A model generated the notes under the pieces. The model worked only from the letters and a program-made list of their open reading frames with translations, searched no databases and had not been told where the DNA came from. Below are positions 33,472-41,398 of a stretch of DNA of 64,000 nucleotides, one piece after another (position 1 is the stretch's first letter; each line of letters opens with the position of its first letter). A program made the translations under genes and the position numbers. Source of the stretch: Lacisediminimonas profundi (GTDB lineage Bacteria; Pseudomonadota; Gammaproteobacteria; Burkholderiales; Burkholderiaceae_D); contig NZ_VTTH01000005.1 in NCBI RefSeq assembly GCF_008831265.1, positions 124,001-188,000 on the forward strand, written 5' to 3'.

Positions 33472-34461
33472 ATGAAAACCAGGACACTCGGCAGCCAGGG
33501 GCTGAAGGTATCGGCGCTCGGATACGGCTGCATGAGCCTGACCGGCGCCTACGGGGCAACGGCTGGCCGGCCGCAAGCAGAACACCTGATTCATGCGGCA
33601 ATCGACCTCGGCTATACCTTGTTCGACACTGCCCCCATCTACGGCGGCATGGCCAACGAGGAACTGCTGGGCAGCATCCTGCAGGGCAAGCGCGACCAGG
33701 TACTGCTGTCGACCAAGTTCGGTCTGGTGCTGGAGAACGGTCGGATCGACCGCACCGACAGCCGGCCCGAGACCATCAGGGAGTCGGTCGAAGCCAGCCT
33801 GATGCGCCTGAAAACCGATCACATCGACATCCTGTTCCAGCATCGGGTCGATCCCGCCGTGCCGATCGAGGAGACGGTGGGTGAAATGGGCCGGCTGGTG
33901 GCACAGGGCAAGGTCCGCTACCTGGGACTTTCCGAGGCAAGCGCCGCCAACATCCGCCGGGCTCACGCGATACATCCGATTTCCGCAGTCCAGAGCGAGT
34001 ACTCGCTGCTGGAGCGCGGCGTCGAGGAAAGAGTCATCCCCACCATCAGGGAACTGGGGATAGGCCTGATGCCTTTTTCGCCGCTTGGTCGCGGGCTGAT
34101 TGGCGGCGCGCAGAAGGCAGCGGCCGATTTGCCCAAATCGGATTACCGGCGCCTGGATCCGCGTTACCAGGGCGAGAACTACGAGCACAACATGAATCTG
34201 GTGCAGCAACTCGCCAGCCTGGCGCAAACCCGCGGAATCACGCCGGCGCAACTGGCGCTGGCATGGATCCTGCATAAAAACGAAGACATTGTTCCGCTGA
34301 TCGGCACCTTGCGACTCGAAGCGATCCGGGAAAATGAACAGGCGACGGCGATCGAACTGACACCGGAAATGATGGACCGTCTCGATGCGCTGTTTGCGGT
34401 GAACGCAGTATCCGGTGTGCGGTACCCGCCCAGCATGATGCGGTTTGTGGATCCGGACTGA
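33472..34461 (+). CDS. Aldo/keto reductase
   Basis: A 329-residue TIM-barrel NADPH-dependent oxidoreductase of the YajO / Tas-like group: DTAPIYGG with the catalytic Asp/Tyr (about 53-60), Lys in STKFGL, His in LFQHRVDP, QSEYSLLERGVEE and the cofactor-binding PLIGTLRLEAIRENEQA. GGAAGGAAAAA lies just upstream of the ATG. It is divergent from the adh operon, with one copy of the shared operator between them. It may reduce an aldehyde substrate or intermediate; the substrate is unknown. Confidence 0.93.
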   Translation: MKTRTLGSQGLKVSALGYGCMSLTGAYGATAGRPQAEHLIHAAIDLGYTLFDTAPIYGGMANEELLGSILQGKRDQVLLSTKFGLVLENGRIDRTDSRPETIRESVEASLMRLKTDHIDILFQHRVDPAVPIEETVGEMGRLVAQGKVRYLGLSEASAANIRRAHAIHPISAVQSEYSLLERGVEERVIPTIRELGIGLMPFSPLGRGLIGGAQKAAADLPKSDYRRLDPRYQGENYEHNMNLVQQLASLAQTRGITPAQLALAWILHKNEDIVPLIGTLRLEAIRENEQATAIELTPEMMDRLDALFAVNAVSGVRYPPSMMRFVDPD

Positions 34462-34614
34462 GACAGGAAAAGCCCGGTTCCCGGTTGCACCTGCCCGCTA
34501 TTTTTCAAGCAGGGATAGTTTTTTTAGACAAGAGACTATTTCAATCCCTGCCAAAAGATAAAAGCCAAAATCGGTCCAATTTTTTATTGGCATAGCTCTA
34601 TATTCGTCAAAAAT

Positions 34615-34657
34615 TTGACAAGCAAATACAACATCTATTAATCTATTTATGCAAGTA
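34615..34657 (+). promoter_or_regulatory. Promoter and operator-like dyad of the liv operon
   Basis: A perfect TTGACA (34615-34620), a 16-bp spacer and ATTAAT (34637-34642) form the promoter. One base later starts the dyad TATTT-ATGC-AAGTA (34644-34657), in the same position as in the adh and coxG promoters. The surrounding 200 bp are much more AT-rich than the genome average. A GGGAGGAGGGG purine run provides the ribosome site before livG. Confidence 0.75.
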
Positions 34658-34709
34658 ACTAACTGTTCTAGCGGAAAGAACACAAATATAATTTCAGGGA
34701 GGAGGGGTA

Positions 34710-35483
34710 ATGGCTGATGTCATCCTCGAGACGAAGGGCCTGACGAAGGAATTCAAGGGTTTCACTGCCGTCAGCGAGGTCAACCTGCAAGTCGAACGCG
34801 GGCATATCCATGCCCTTATCGGACCAAATGGCGCCGGCAAGACGACGTGCTTCAATTTGCTGACGAAGTTCCTCAGCCCGACGTACGGCACGATCAGCTT
34901 CAACGGGGTGGACATCACACGCCTGTCGTCTGCCGAAATCGTGCGCCATGGCGTGGTGCGTTCATTCCAGATCTCGGCGGTATTCCCTCACCTCACTGTC
35001 CTCGAGAACGTGCGGGTCGGACTGCAGCGTTCGCTCGGCACCTCCTTCCATTTCTGGAAAAGCGAGCGCAGCCTGCTGTCGCTGAATGACCGGGCGATGG
35101 CGCTGCTGGATGAGGTCGGCCTGGCCGGATTCGCCGATTCCGTCACGGTCGACCTGCCCTACGGCCGCAAGCGTGCGCTGGAAATCGCCACCACGCTGGC
35201 AATGGATCCTGAACTGATGCTGCTCGACGAACCAACACAGGGCATGGGGCATGAAGATGTCCACCGGGTGACAGAATTGATCAAAAAAGTGTCTGCCGGA
35301 CGCACAATCCTGATGGTTGAACACAACATGAGCGTGGTGGCTGGCATCTGCGACCGGATCTCGGTGCTGCAGCGCGGCGCCTTGCTGGCGGAGGGCACCT
35401 ACGATGAGATTTCTGGCAATGCGGAGGTAATGGAAGCCTATATGGGAACCACCAGCGGCGCACTTGAAGGAGCACACGCATGA
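34710..35483 (+). CDS. livG: LivG-type ABC transporter ATP-binding protein
   Basis: A 257-residue ABC ATPase of the branched-chain amino acid class: Walker A GPNGAGKTT (about 38-46), the LivG-specific GVVRSFQISAVFPHLTVLENV, a degenerate signature LPYGRKRALEIA, Walker B LLLDEPTQGM, and the terminal AYMG motif. It energises import of the island's substrate together with LivF. It overlaps livF by ATGA. Liv-family systems in this bacterial group import aromatic and other organic acids as well as amino acids. Confidence 0.93.
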   Translation: MADVILETKGLTKEFKGFTAVSEVNLQVERGHIHALIGPNGAGKTTCFNLLTKFLSPTYGTISFNGVDITRLSSAEIVRHGVVRSFQISAVFPHLTVLENVRVGLQRSLGTSFHFWKSERSLLSLNDRAMALLDEVGLAGFADSVTVDLPYGRKRALEIATTLAMDPELMLLDEPTQGMGHEDVHRVTELIKKVSAGRTILMVEHNMSVVAGICDRISVLQRGALLAEGTYDEISGNAEVMEAYMGTTSGALEGAHA

Positions 35484-36190
35484 GCGCCCGTGCACTGGAG
35501 ATATCGGGCCTGCACGCATGGTATGGCGAGTCCCACATCCTGCATGACGTCAACCTGGAAGTGAACCGTGGCGAAGTGGTGACCCTGCTGGGCCGCAACG
35601 GCGCCGGCCGCACCACCACAATGCGGGCAATCATGGGGCTGACCGGCGTGCGCAAGGGATCGATCAAGATCAATGGCGTGGAGTCGATCGGCCTGCCAAC
35701 CCACAAGGTGGCGCACCTGGGCGTCGGTTATTGCCCAGAGGAGCGCGCGATCTTCTCGTCGCTGTCGGCCGAGGAAAACCTGCTGCTGCCACCCCTGGTG
35801 TCCACCACCGAGAAGGGCATGTCGATCGACGAGATCTACGACATGTTCCCCAACCTTAAGGAACGCCGCGGCAGCCAGGGAACGCGACTGTCCGGCGGCG
35901 AGCAGCAAATGCTGGCGGTGGCTCGCATCCTGCGCACCGGCGCGCGCCTGTTGCTGCTGGACGAAATCTCCGAAGGCCTGGCGCCAGTGATCGTGCAGGC
36001 GCTGGCCCGGATGATCAAGACGCTCAAGGCCTCGGGCTACACCATCATCATGGTCGAACAGAACTTCCGCTTCGCCGCACCGCTGGCAGACCGTTTCTAT
36101 GTGATGGAACACGGTCAGATCGTCGAGCATTTCAAGGCATCCGAACTGCAGGAAAAAATGCCCGTCCTCAACGAACTGCTGGGCGTATGA
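35480..36190 (+). CDS. livF: LivF-type ABC transporter ATP-binding protein with Arg in Walker A
   Basis: A 236-residue ABC ATPase: LHAWYGESHILHDVNLEV, Walker A GRNGAGRTTT (residues 38-47), signature LSGGEQQMLAVAR, Walker B LLLDEISEGLAP and the HGQIVEH end. Residue 44, normally the catalytic Lys of GxxGxGK[ST], is Arg. I recall similar Arg variants in some LivF proteins but cannot check this. The partner LivG keeps its Lys. The start overlaps livG by ATGA. Confidence 0.93.
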   Translation: MSARALEISGLHAWYGESHILHDVNLEVNRGEVVTLLGRNGAGRTTTMRAIMGLTGVRKGSIKINGVESIGLPTHKVAHLGVGYCPEERAIFSSLSAEENLLLPPLVSTTEKGMSIDEIYDMFPNLKERRGSQGTRLSGGEQQMLAVARILRTGARLLLLDEISEGLAPVIVQALARMIKTLKASGYTIIMVEQNFRFAAPLADRFYVMEHGQIVEHFKASELQEKMPVLNELLGV

Positions 36191-36224
36191 CGCGCAACGC
36201 AGGGCGAAAAACAAAGAGCACAAC

Positions 36225-37112
36225 ATGATTGAACTATTCGGAATTCCGCTTTCGGCGATGATGAGCCAGTTGCTGCTGGGCCTGGTCAATGGCTCGTTCT
36301 ACGCGATCCTTTCGCTGGGACTGGCGGTCATCTTCGGCCTGCTGAACGTGATCAACTTTGCGCACGGCGCCTTGTACATGATGGGCGCATTCCTGGCCTG
36401 GATGGGCACCTACTACTTCAACCTGAACTACTGGGTGATGCTGCTCGTCGCGCCGCTGCTGGTCGGGCTGTTCGGCATCATCATTGAAAAGTCGATGCTG
36501 CGCTGGCTGTACAAGCTCGACCACCTCTACGGCCTGTTGCTGACCTTTGGCCTTACCCTGATGCTGGAGGGCCTGTTCCGCTCGGTCTACGGCGTCTCCG
36601 GCCAGCCGTATTCGGTGCCGGAACTGCTGACCGGTGCAACCAGCATGGGCTTCATGATGCTTCCCAACTACCGCATGTGGGTGGTGGTGGCATCGCTGGC
36701 CGTGTGCTTCGGCACCTGGTTCGTGATCGAGAAAACCAAGCTCGGCGCCTACCTGCGGGCCGGAACCGAGAACCCGAAGATGGTCGAGGCCTTCGGCATC
36801 AACGTACCGCTGATGGTCACGCTGACCTATGGATTCGGGGCCGCGCTGGCCGCATTCGCCGGCGTGCTGGCGGCGCCGGTGATCCAGGTCTCGCCATTGA
36901 TGGGCTCGAACCTGATCATCGTCGTGTTCGCCGTGGTCGTGATCGGCGGCATGGGATCCATCGCCGGATCGATCATCACCGGACTCGTGCTTGGCGTGAT
37001 CGAAGGATTCACCCGCGTGTTCTATCCGGAGCTGTCGGCCACTGTGGTGTTCATCATCATGGCGATCGTGCTGCTGATCCGCCCGGCAGGCCTGTTCGGA
37101 AAAGAGAAGTAA
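36225..37112 (+). CDS. livH: LivH-type ABC transporter permease
   Basis: A 295-residue inner-membrane permease with about eight hydrophobic spans. LVNGSFYAILSLGLAVIFGLLNVINFAHGALYMMGAF is the classic LivH start, followed by the coupling region TKLGAYLRAGTENPKMVEAFGINV and GGMGSIAGSIITGLVLGVIEG. It forms the translocation pore with LivM. It begins 34 bp after livF. Confidence 0.94.
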   Translation: MIELFGIPLSAMMSQLLLGLVNGSFYAILSLGLAVIFGLLNVINFAHGALYMMGAFLAWMGTYYFNLNYWVMLLVAPLLVGLFGIIIEKSMLRWLYKLDHLYGLLLTFGLTLMLEGLFRSVYGVSGQPYSVPELLTGATSMGFMMLPNYRMWVVVASLAVCFGTWFVIEKTKLGAYLRAGTENPKMVEAFGINVPLMVTLTYGFGAALAAFAGVLAAPVIQVSPLMGSNLIIVVFAVVVIGGMGSIAGSIITGLVLGVIEGFTRVFYPELSATVVFIIMAIVLLIRPAGLFGKEK

Positions 37113-37124
37113 TTGGAGACCCAG

Positions 37125-38156
37125 ATGAAAAAAAACGCTTTCTACGCTGCCGCCATCGTGGTGGCAATCTTCCTGCCGTTCTTCGTCTATCCGGTATTCC
37201 TGATGAAGGTGCTTTGCTTCGCGCTGTTTGCGTGCGCCTTCAACCTGCTGATCGGTTACACAGGGCTGCTGTCATTTGGCCATGCCGCCTTCTTTGGCGG
37301 CGCCGGCTACATGACCGGCTTTGCGCTGAAGTACTGGAACCTGTCACTTGAATTCGGCCTCGCGGCCGGGGTGCTGGTTGCCATTGTGATCGGCCTGCTG
37401 ATGGGCGCACTGGCGATTCGCCGCCAGGGCATCTATTTCACGATGATCACGCTGGCGCTGGCGCAAATGCTGTTCTTCGCCTGCCTGCAGGCGCCATTCA
37501 CCGGCGGCGAGGATGGATTGCAGGGCGTGCCGCGCGCGCCGCTGCTGGGCCTGGTGAGCACCGCTGATGACCGCACGCTGTACTACGTCGTCCTCGGCAT
37601 TTTTGTCGCCGGCTTTGCGCTGATCATGCGCACCATCCACTCGCCCTTCGGGCAGGTGCTCAAGGCGATCAAGGAGAACGAGCCACGCGCAATATCGCTC
37701 GGCTACGACGTCAACAGGTACAAGCTGCTGGCCTTCGTGTTGTCGGCCGGGATTTCGGGGCTTGCCGGTGCCACCAAGACTGCCGTCCTTGGTTTCGAGA
37801 CCCTGACCGACGTCCACTGGACCATGTCCGGCCTGGTGGTGCTGATGACCCTGGTCGGCGGACTTGGCACCCTGACTGGCCCTATCGTGGGCGCGGTGGT
37901 CATCATCGCGCTGGAAAACAAGCTGGGAGAAATCGGCAATGGACTGGCTTCGCTCACCGGCATCGAGTGGTTCAACTCACTCGGCGAATCGGTAACGATC
38001 GTGACCGGCCTGATCTTCATCCTGTGCGTGCTGGCATTCCGCCGCGGCATCGTCGGCGAGCTGGGTGCGCTGTACCAGCGCATGTCCGCCAGGCCAGCGA
38101 AGCCGGCGGCGCAACAGGCCGTGCCGGCGGCCAGGGCTGAGGTGCAGGCACCCTAA
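37125..38156 (+). CDS. livM: LivM-type ABC transporter permease
   Basis: A 343-residue permease with roughly ten spans: AFNLLIGYTGLLSFGHAAFFGGAGYM, FTMITLALAQM, the coupling loop SPFGQVLKAIKENEPRAISLGYDV and VLMTLVGGLGTLTGPIVGA. ATG 37125 is preferred over an in-frame TTG at 37113 because GGAGAC lies just upstream. The C-terminus ends in an Ala/Pro-rich tail after QRMSARPAKP, probably cytoplasmic. It closes the liv operon. Confidence 0.94.
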   Translation: MKKNAFYAAAIVVAIFLPFFVYPVFLMKVLCFALFACAFNLLIGYTGLLSFGHAAFFGGAGYMTGFALKYWNLSLEFGLAAGVLVAIVIGLLMGALAIRRQGIYFTMITLALAQMLFFACLQAPFTGGEDGLQGVPRAPLLGLVSTADDRTLYYVVLGIFVAGFALIMRTIHSPFGQVLKAIKENEPRAISLGYDVNRYKLLAFVLSAGISGLAGATKTAVLGFETLTDVHWTMSGLVVLMTLVGGLGTLTGPIVGAVVIIALENKLGEIGNGLASLTGIEWFNSLGESVTIVTGLIFILCVLAFRRGIVGELGALYQRMSARPAKPAAQQAVPAARAEVQAP

Positions 38157-38261
38157 TCCACAGGCGCGCAAGGCGCGGGAAATAGGAAGAGGAAATAGGA
38201 ACAGGAAACAGCAACAGGAAACAGAATCAGAAAACAAAAGCAGAAAAACAGCGGCAAATGA

Positions 38262-38294
38262 AAAAAGGGCAGTGGAATTTCCACTGCCCTTTTT
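38262..38294. terminator. Bidirectional rho-independent terminator
   Basis: The stem GGGCAGTGGAA with its complement is flanked by A-runs on the left and T-runs on the right, so it can stop both the liv operon (plus) and the semialdehyde dehydrogenase gene (minus). Upstream, 38163-38250 is a purine-rich stretch of imperfect AGGAAACAG-like repeats with no gene. Confidence 0.9.
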
Positions 38295-38324
38295 GCTTTA
38301 CGAGACTGATGCGCCTGGATTCGA

Positions 38325-39779
38325 CTAGATGCCGCCCATGCACATGTACTTCATTTCGAGATAGTCCTCGATCCCGTACTTGGAGCCTTCACGGCCGGTG
38401 CCGCTCTCCTTGACGCCGCCGAATGGTGCGACCTCGTTCGAAATCAGGCCTTCGTTGATGCCCACCATGCCGAACTCGAGCGCCTCGGCAACCCGCCATA
38501 CGCGTCCGATGTCACGGCCATAGAAATACGAGGCCAGGCCGAAGCGGGTGTCGTTTGCCATCTCGATCGCTTCCGCCTCGGTCGAAAACCGGAACAACGG
38601 CGCCACCGGGCTGAAGGTCTCTTCACTGAAGATCGCCATGTCGCGGGTAGCGTTGGCCAGCACCGTCGGCGGGTAGAAATTGCCGCCATTGGCCTGGCGC
38701 TCGCCGCCAACCAGCGCGACCGCGCCCTTGGCCTTGGCATCGGCCACATGTTCTTCCGCCTTGCGTACCGCGGCGTCGTCGATCAGCGGTCCGATGACGG
38801 TTCCTTCCGCCATGCCGTCGCCGACCTTGAGCGCGGCCACTGCTTTGGCGAAGCGCTGCGCGAAATCGTCATAGACGCTGTCCTGCACCAGGATCCGGTT
38901 GGCGCAGACACAGGTCTGGCCGGCATTGCGGTACTTGGCAATCAGCGCGCCCTTCACGGCGGCGTCCAGGTCGGCGTCGTCAAACACGATGAAGGGCGCA
39001 TTGCCGCCAAGTTCCATCGAAGTCTTCTTCACGGTCGCCGCGCATTGCGCCATCAGCAGCTTGCCGACCTCGGTCGAGCCGGTGAAGGTGAGCTTGCGCA
39101 CGGTCGGGCTGGAGGTCAGCTCACCACCGATTTCGGCGGCCGAGCCAGTCACGCAGGACAGCACCCCGGCCGGAACGCCGGCGCGCTCGGCCAGTACGCA
39201 CAGGGCCAGCGCCGAATATGGCGTCTGGCTGGCAGGCTTGATGACCATCGTGCATCCGGCTGCAAGCGCCGGAGCGGCCTTGCGCGTGATCATCGCGGCC
39301 GGGAAGTTCCACGGCGTGATGGCAGCGCACACACCGACCGGCTGCTTGATGACCACCAGCCGCCGGTCCGTCGTTGGCGAGGGGATGGTATCGCCATAGA
39401 TGCGCTTGCCTTCCTCGGCAAACCATTCGATGAAGGAGGCGGCATAGGCGATCTCGCCACGGCTCTCTGCCAGCGGCTTGCCCTGCTCCAGGGTCATGAT
39501 GACGGCCAGGTCCTCCTGGTTCTGCATCAGCAATTCAAACCACTTGCGCAGGATGGCGGACCGCTCCTTGGCGGTTTTCGCGCCCCATGCGCGCAGCGCA
39601 CCCGCAGCCGCATCGATCGCCCGGCGCGTCTCGGCACCGCCCATCTTCGGCACCTGGCCGATCTGGGCTCCGCTGGCAGGATTGTTTACCGCGATGGTTT
39701 TGCCATTGTCGGCATCGATCCATTGCCCATTGATGAAGCACTGTTGACGAAACAGGGACGGATCACGGAGTTGAGGCAT
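38325..39779 (-). CDS. gabD: NAD(P)-dependent succinate-semialdehyde dehydrogenase
   Basis: A 484-residue aldehyde dehydrogenase closely resembling GabD: LRDPSLFRQQCFINGQWIDA at the start, TPWNFPAAMITRK, the catalytic Glu in ELGGNAPF and Cys in NAGQTCVCANR, ending EYLEM-like DYLEMKYMCMGG. It oxidises succinate semialdehyde (or a related semialdehyde) to the acid for the TCA cycle. ATG 39779 matches the family N-terminus; ATG 39800 would add seven residues. Neither has a strong ribosome site. It follows coxG by 114 bp and probably shares its promoter. Confidence 0.92.
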   Translation of the reverse strand: MPQLRDPSLFRQQCFINGQWIDADNGKTIAVNNPASGAQIGQVPKMGGAETRRAIDAAAGALRAWGAKTAKERSAILRKWFELLMQNQEDLAVIMTLEQGKPLAESRGEIAYAASFIEWFAEEGKRIYGDTIPSPTTDRRLVVIKQPVGVCAAITPWNFPAAMITRKAAPALAAGCTMVIKPASQTPYSALALCVLAERAGVPAGVLSCVTGSAAEIGGELTSSPTVRKLTFTGSTEVGKLLMAQCAATVKKTSMELGGNAPFIVFDDADLDAAVKGALIAKYRNAGQTCVCANRILVQDSVYDDFAQRFAKAVAALKVGDGMAEGTVIGPLIDDAAVRKAEEHVADAKAKGAVALVGGERQANGGNFYPPTVLANATRDMAIFSEETFSPVAPLFRFSTEAEAIEMANDTRFGLASYFYGRDIGRVWRVAEALEFGMVGINEGLISNEVAPFGGVKESGTGREGSKYGIEDYLEMKYMCMGGI

Positions 39780-39893
39780 GGAGAAAACAGGATTGTTCAT
39801 TTTTTCTGATTTGGAATGTAGAAACGAATGCCTGCAGATCCGCTGCAAGCGGGTGCAATTGCGGCGAACCCGGGAAGCTTGCCGCGCAGGATT

Positions 39894-40481
39894 TTACTCA
39901 GCCGGGGCCGGCGCCGGTGTTCGACCGAACAGCTTGGCCAGGCGCTTGCCCAAGCCCTGCTCATTGTCGCCCGCCGCCGCAACATCGGCCCCGGCATCCT
40001 GCCCGGCGAGTATAACTGAGTCGCTCCCCGCTTCGTTTGCGGGACTGACGATCTGGTTGAAGCTGGCGAAGAACTGGTCTGCCATCTTGCGGGCGGTGGA
40101 GTCGATCAGGCGACTGCCGAGCTGTGCGATCTTGCCGCCGATGTTGGCCGCGACCGTATAGCTGAGCACCGTGACAGCTGGCCCGTCCGATGACAGCTCG
40201 ACAGTGATGTCGCTCTTGGCAAAGCCTGCCACGCCGCCCTGCCCTTCCCCGCTCAAACGATAGCTGCTCATCGGCACGATGTCGGCCAGCGTTACCTTGC
40301 CCGAGAACTTCGCCCGGATAGGCCCGACCTTGGCAACCACGAGGGCGGTAAATTCGGTATCCGATACCTTGTCCAGCGCCTCGCAACCCGGTATGCAACT
40401 TTTCAGTACCACCGGGTCGTTGAGCGCCGTCCACACTGCCTCGCGGGAGGCTTCCAGCCGTATGCTGTCCTTCATTTCCAT
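39894..40481 (-). CDS. CoxG-like SRPBCC family protein
   Basis: A 195-residue CoxG/SRPBCC protein: MKDSIRLEASREAVWTALNDPVVLKSCIPGCEAL is the family opening, with GKVTLADI and SDITVELSSDGPAVTVLSYTVAANIGGKIAQLGSRLID. CoxG-type proteins recruit or assist molybdenum hydroxylases at the membrane; the recent idea that some carry menaquinone comes from mycobacterial CO dehydrogenase work. A Mo-hydroxylase operon lies 7 kb away under the same apparent operator. The last 40 residues form a variable tail. Confidence 0.9.
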   Translation of the reverse strand: MEMKDSIRLEASREAVWTALNDPVVLKSCIPGCEALDKVSDTEFTALVVAKVGPIRAKFSGKVTLADIVPMSSYRLSGEGQGGVAGFAKSDITVELSSDGPAVTVLSYTVAANIGGKIAQLGSRLIDSTARKMADQFFASFNQIVSPANEAGSDSVILAGQDAGADVAAAGDNEQGLGKRLAKLFGRTPAPAPAE

Positions 40482-40501
40482 GCTCTTCTCCTCGAAGTAT
40501 T

Positions 40502-40545
40502 TACTTGCTTAAGTAGACTATACACATCGATGCCGGGCTTTGCAA
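40502..40545 (-). promoter_or_regulatory. Promoter and perfect-dyad operator of coxG-gabD
   Basis: On the minus strand, TTGCAA (40545-40540), a 17-bp spacer and TATAGT (40522-40517) are followed after one base by TACTT-AAGC-AAGTA (40515-40502), a perfect 5-4-5 inverted repeat. The layout is the same as at the adh and liv promoters. GAGGAGA before the coxG ATG is the ribosome site. Confidence 0.78.
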
Positions 40546-40930
40546 CATGCCTTTATCACCAAGTCTGCTCTATATAATCCGTATTTTCACCAGAGCAATT
40601 GGATGAAGTAGATAATGTATATCAGTTTTTTAAATGGACTTTAATATCGAATAAGCAGAGACTTGGCCGATATCGAAAGATCCGGAAGTCCGAAGCACAC
40701 CGCCAGCCGGATTCCGCATTTCCGCGCACGCGATCCGCGCAGGAAACAGATTTCCGGCAGCAAGCCTGCAACCATGCATCTTTGATAAAAATCACTTCGT
40801 CCGCGCCCCGTCCAGATACTGTCAGTGGACGAGAAAAGTTCCTCTCCCGGTCCCCTGGTTCCGTACGGAGCCGGACTGAACCAAGCCAAACGGCCTCACC
40901 AGCGCAGTAAATAATTGAATGGAGAAAGAC
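40546..40930. other. Non-coding stretch before psiF
   Basis: About 385 bp without a convincing gene. The left half is AT-rich (TATATAATCC near 40571, TTTTTTAAATGG near 40626) and the right half GC-rich. I looked for a PHO box ahead of psiF and found only one isolated CTGTCAG (around 40819) without a partner at 11 bp. A short inverted repeat GTCCA...TGGAC flanks it. Confidence 0.5.
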
Positions 40931-41326
40931 ATGAAAAAAACCGTAATGGCATTGATGCTCGCCTCGTTCGCATTTGGCGTCTCCGCGCAGGCGCCCAAGG
41001 CTGTTGATGCCGAAGGCAGGCCGGTTGGACCCAGCGGCCCGACCCGCGAAGTGACAGCCGCATGCAAAGCGGAAGCGAAAGAGAAGAAGTTGCAAGGCGC
41101 CGAGCGGCGCAAGTTCATGCGGACCTGCACCAAGACCGAGAAACCTGCGGCTTCGGCACCAAGCGGACCTCCCCAGCCGACCGCCAAGGGACCTGATCCG
41201 GATGGCAAGACCAATGGAGGCCCGGCCGTGACCCGCCAGGAAACCGTGGCATGCAAGAAAGAGGCGGACGAAAAGAACCTGCGCGGCGCCGAGCGGCGTG
41301 CATTCATGCGCACATGCGCGAAGTAA
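40931..41326 (+). CDS. psiF: PsiF repeat family protein
   Basis: A 131-residue secreted protein with a signal peptide (MALMLASFAFGVSAQ) and two PsiF repeats, about residues 39-62 (ACKAEAKEKKLQGAERRKFM) and 106-129 (ACKKEADEKNLRGAERRAFM). Each ends RTC, so each repeat has two Cys that can form a disulfide hairpin. A Pro/Gly-rich linker joins them. PsiF is phosphate-starvation induced in E. coli; its biochemical role is unknown. GGAGAAAG precedes the ATG. The stop region is duplicated as a 14-bp direct repeat (41317-41343). Confidence 0.9.
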   Translation: MKKTVMALMLASFAFGVSAQAPKAVDAEGRPVGPSGPTREVTAACKAEAKEKKLQGAERRKFMRTCTKTEKPAASAPSGPPQPTAKGPDPDGKTNGGPAVTRQETVACKKEADEKNLRGAERRAFMRTCAK

Positions 41327-41350
41327 GCTACGCGAAGTAAGCTGCGTGAA

Positions 41351-41382
41351 CTGGAGCTGCTGTCCCCGGACAGCAGCTCCAG
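41351..41382. terminator. Long hairpin between psiF and the cation transporter
   Basis: A perfect 15-bp inverted repeat (CTGGAGCTGCTGTCC and its complement) with a 2-base centre lies between the convergent psiF and CDF genes. There is no T-run. It is likely a bidirectional termination or mRNA-end structure. Confidence 0.6.
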
Positions 41383-41398
41383 TGGTTGGAGACCGTGG

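Noticed and set aside
34498-34705. Possible mobile-element scar in the AT-rich gap before livG
   Set aside because: No terminal repeats, target duplications or transposase remnants were seen; the AT content is explained by a promoter region.
40482-40930. PHO box upstream of psiF
   Set aside because: Only a single CTGTCAG near 40819 was found; no second half-site stands 11 bp away, so phosphate control of this psiF is not supported by sequence.
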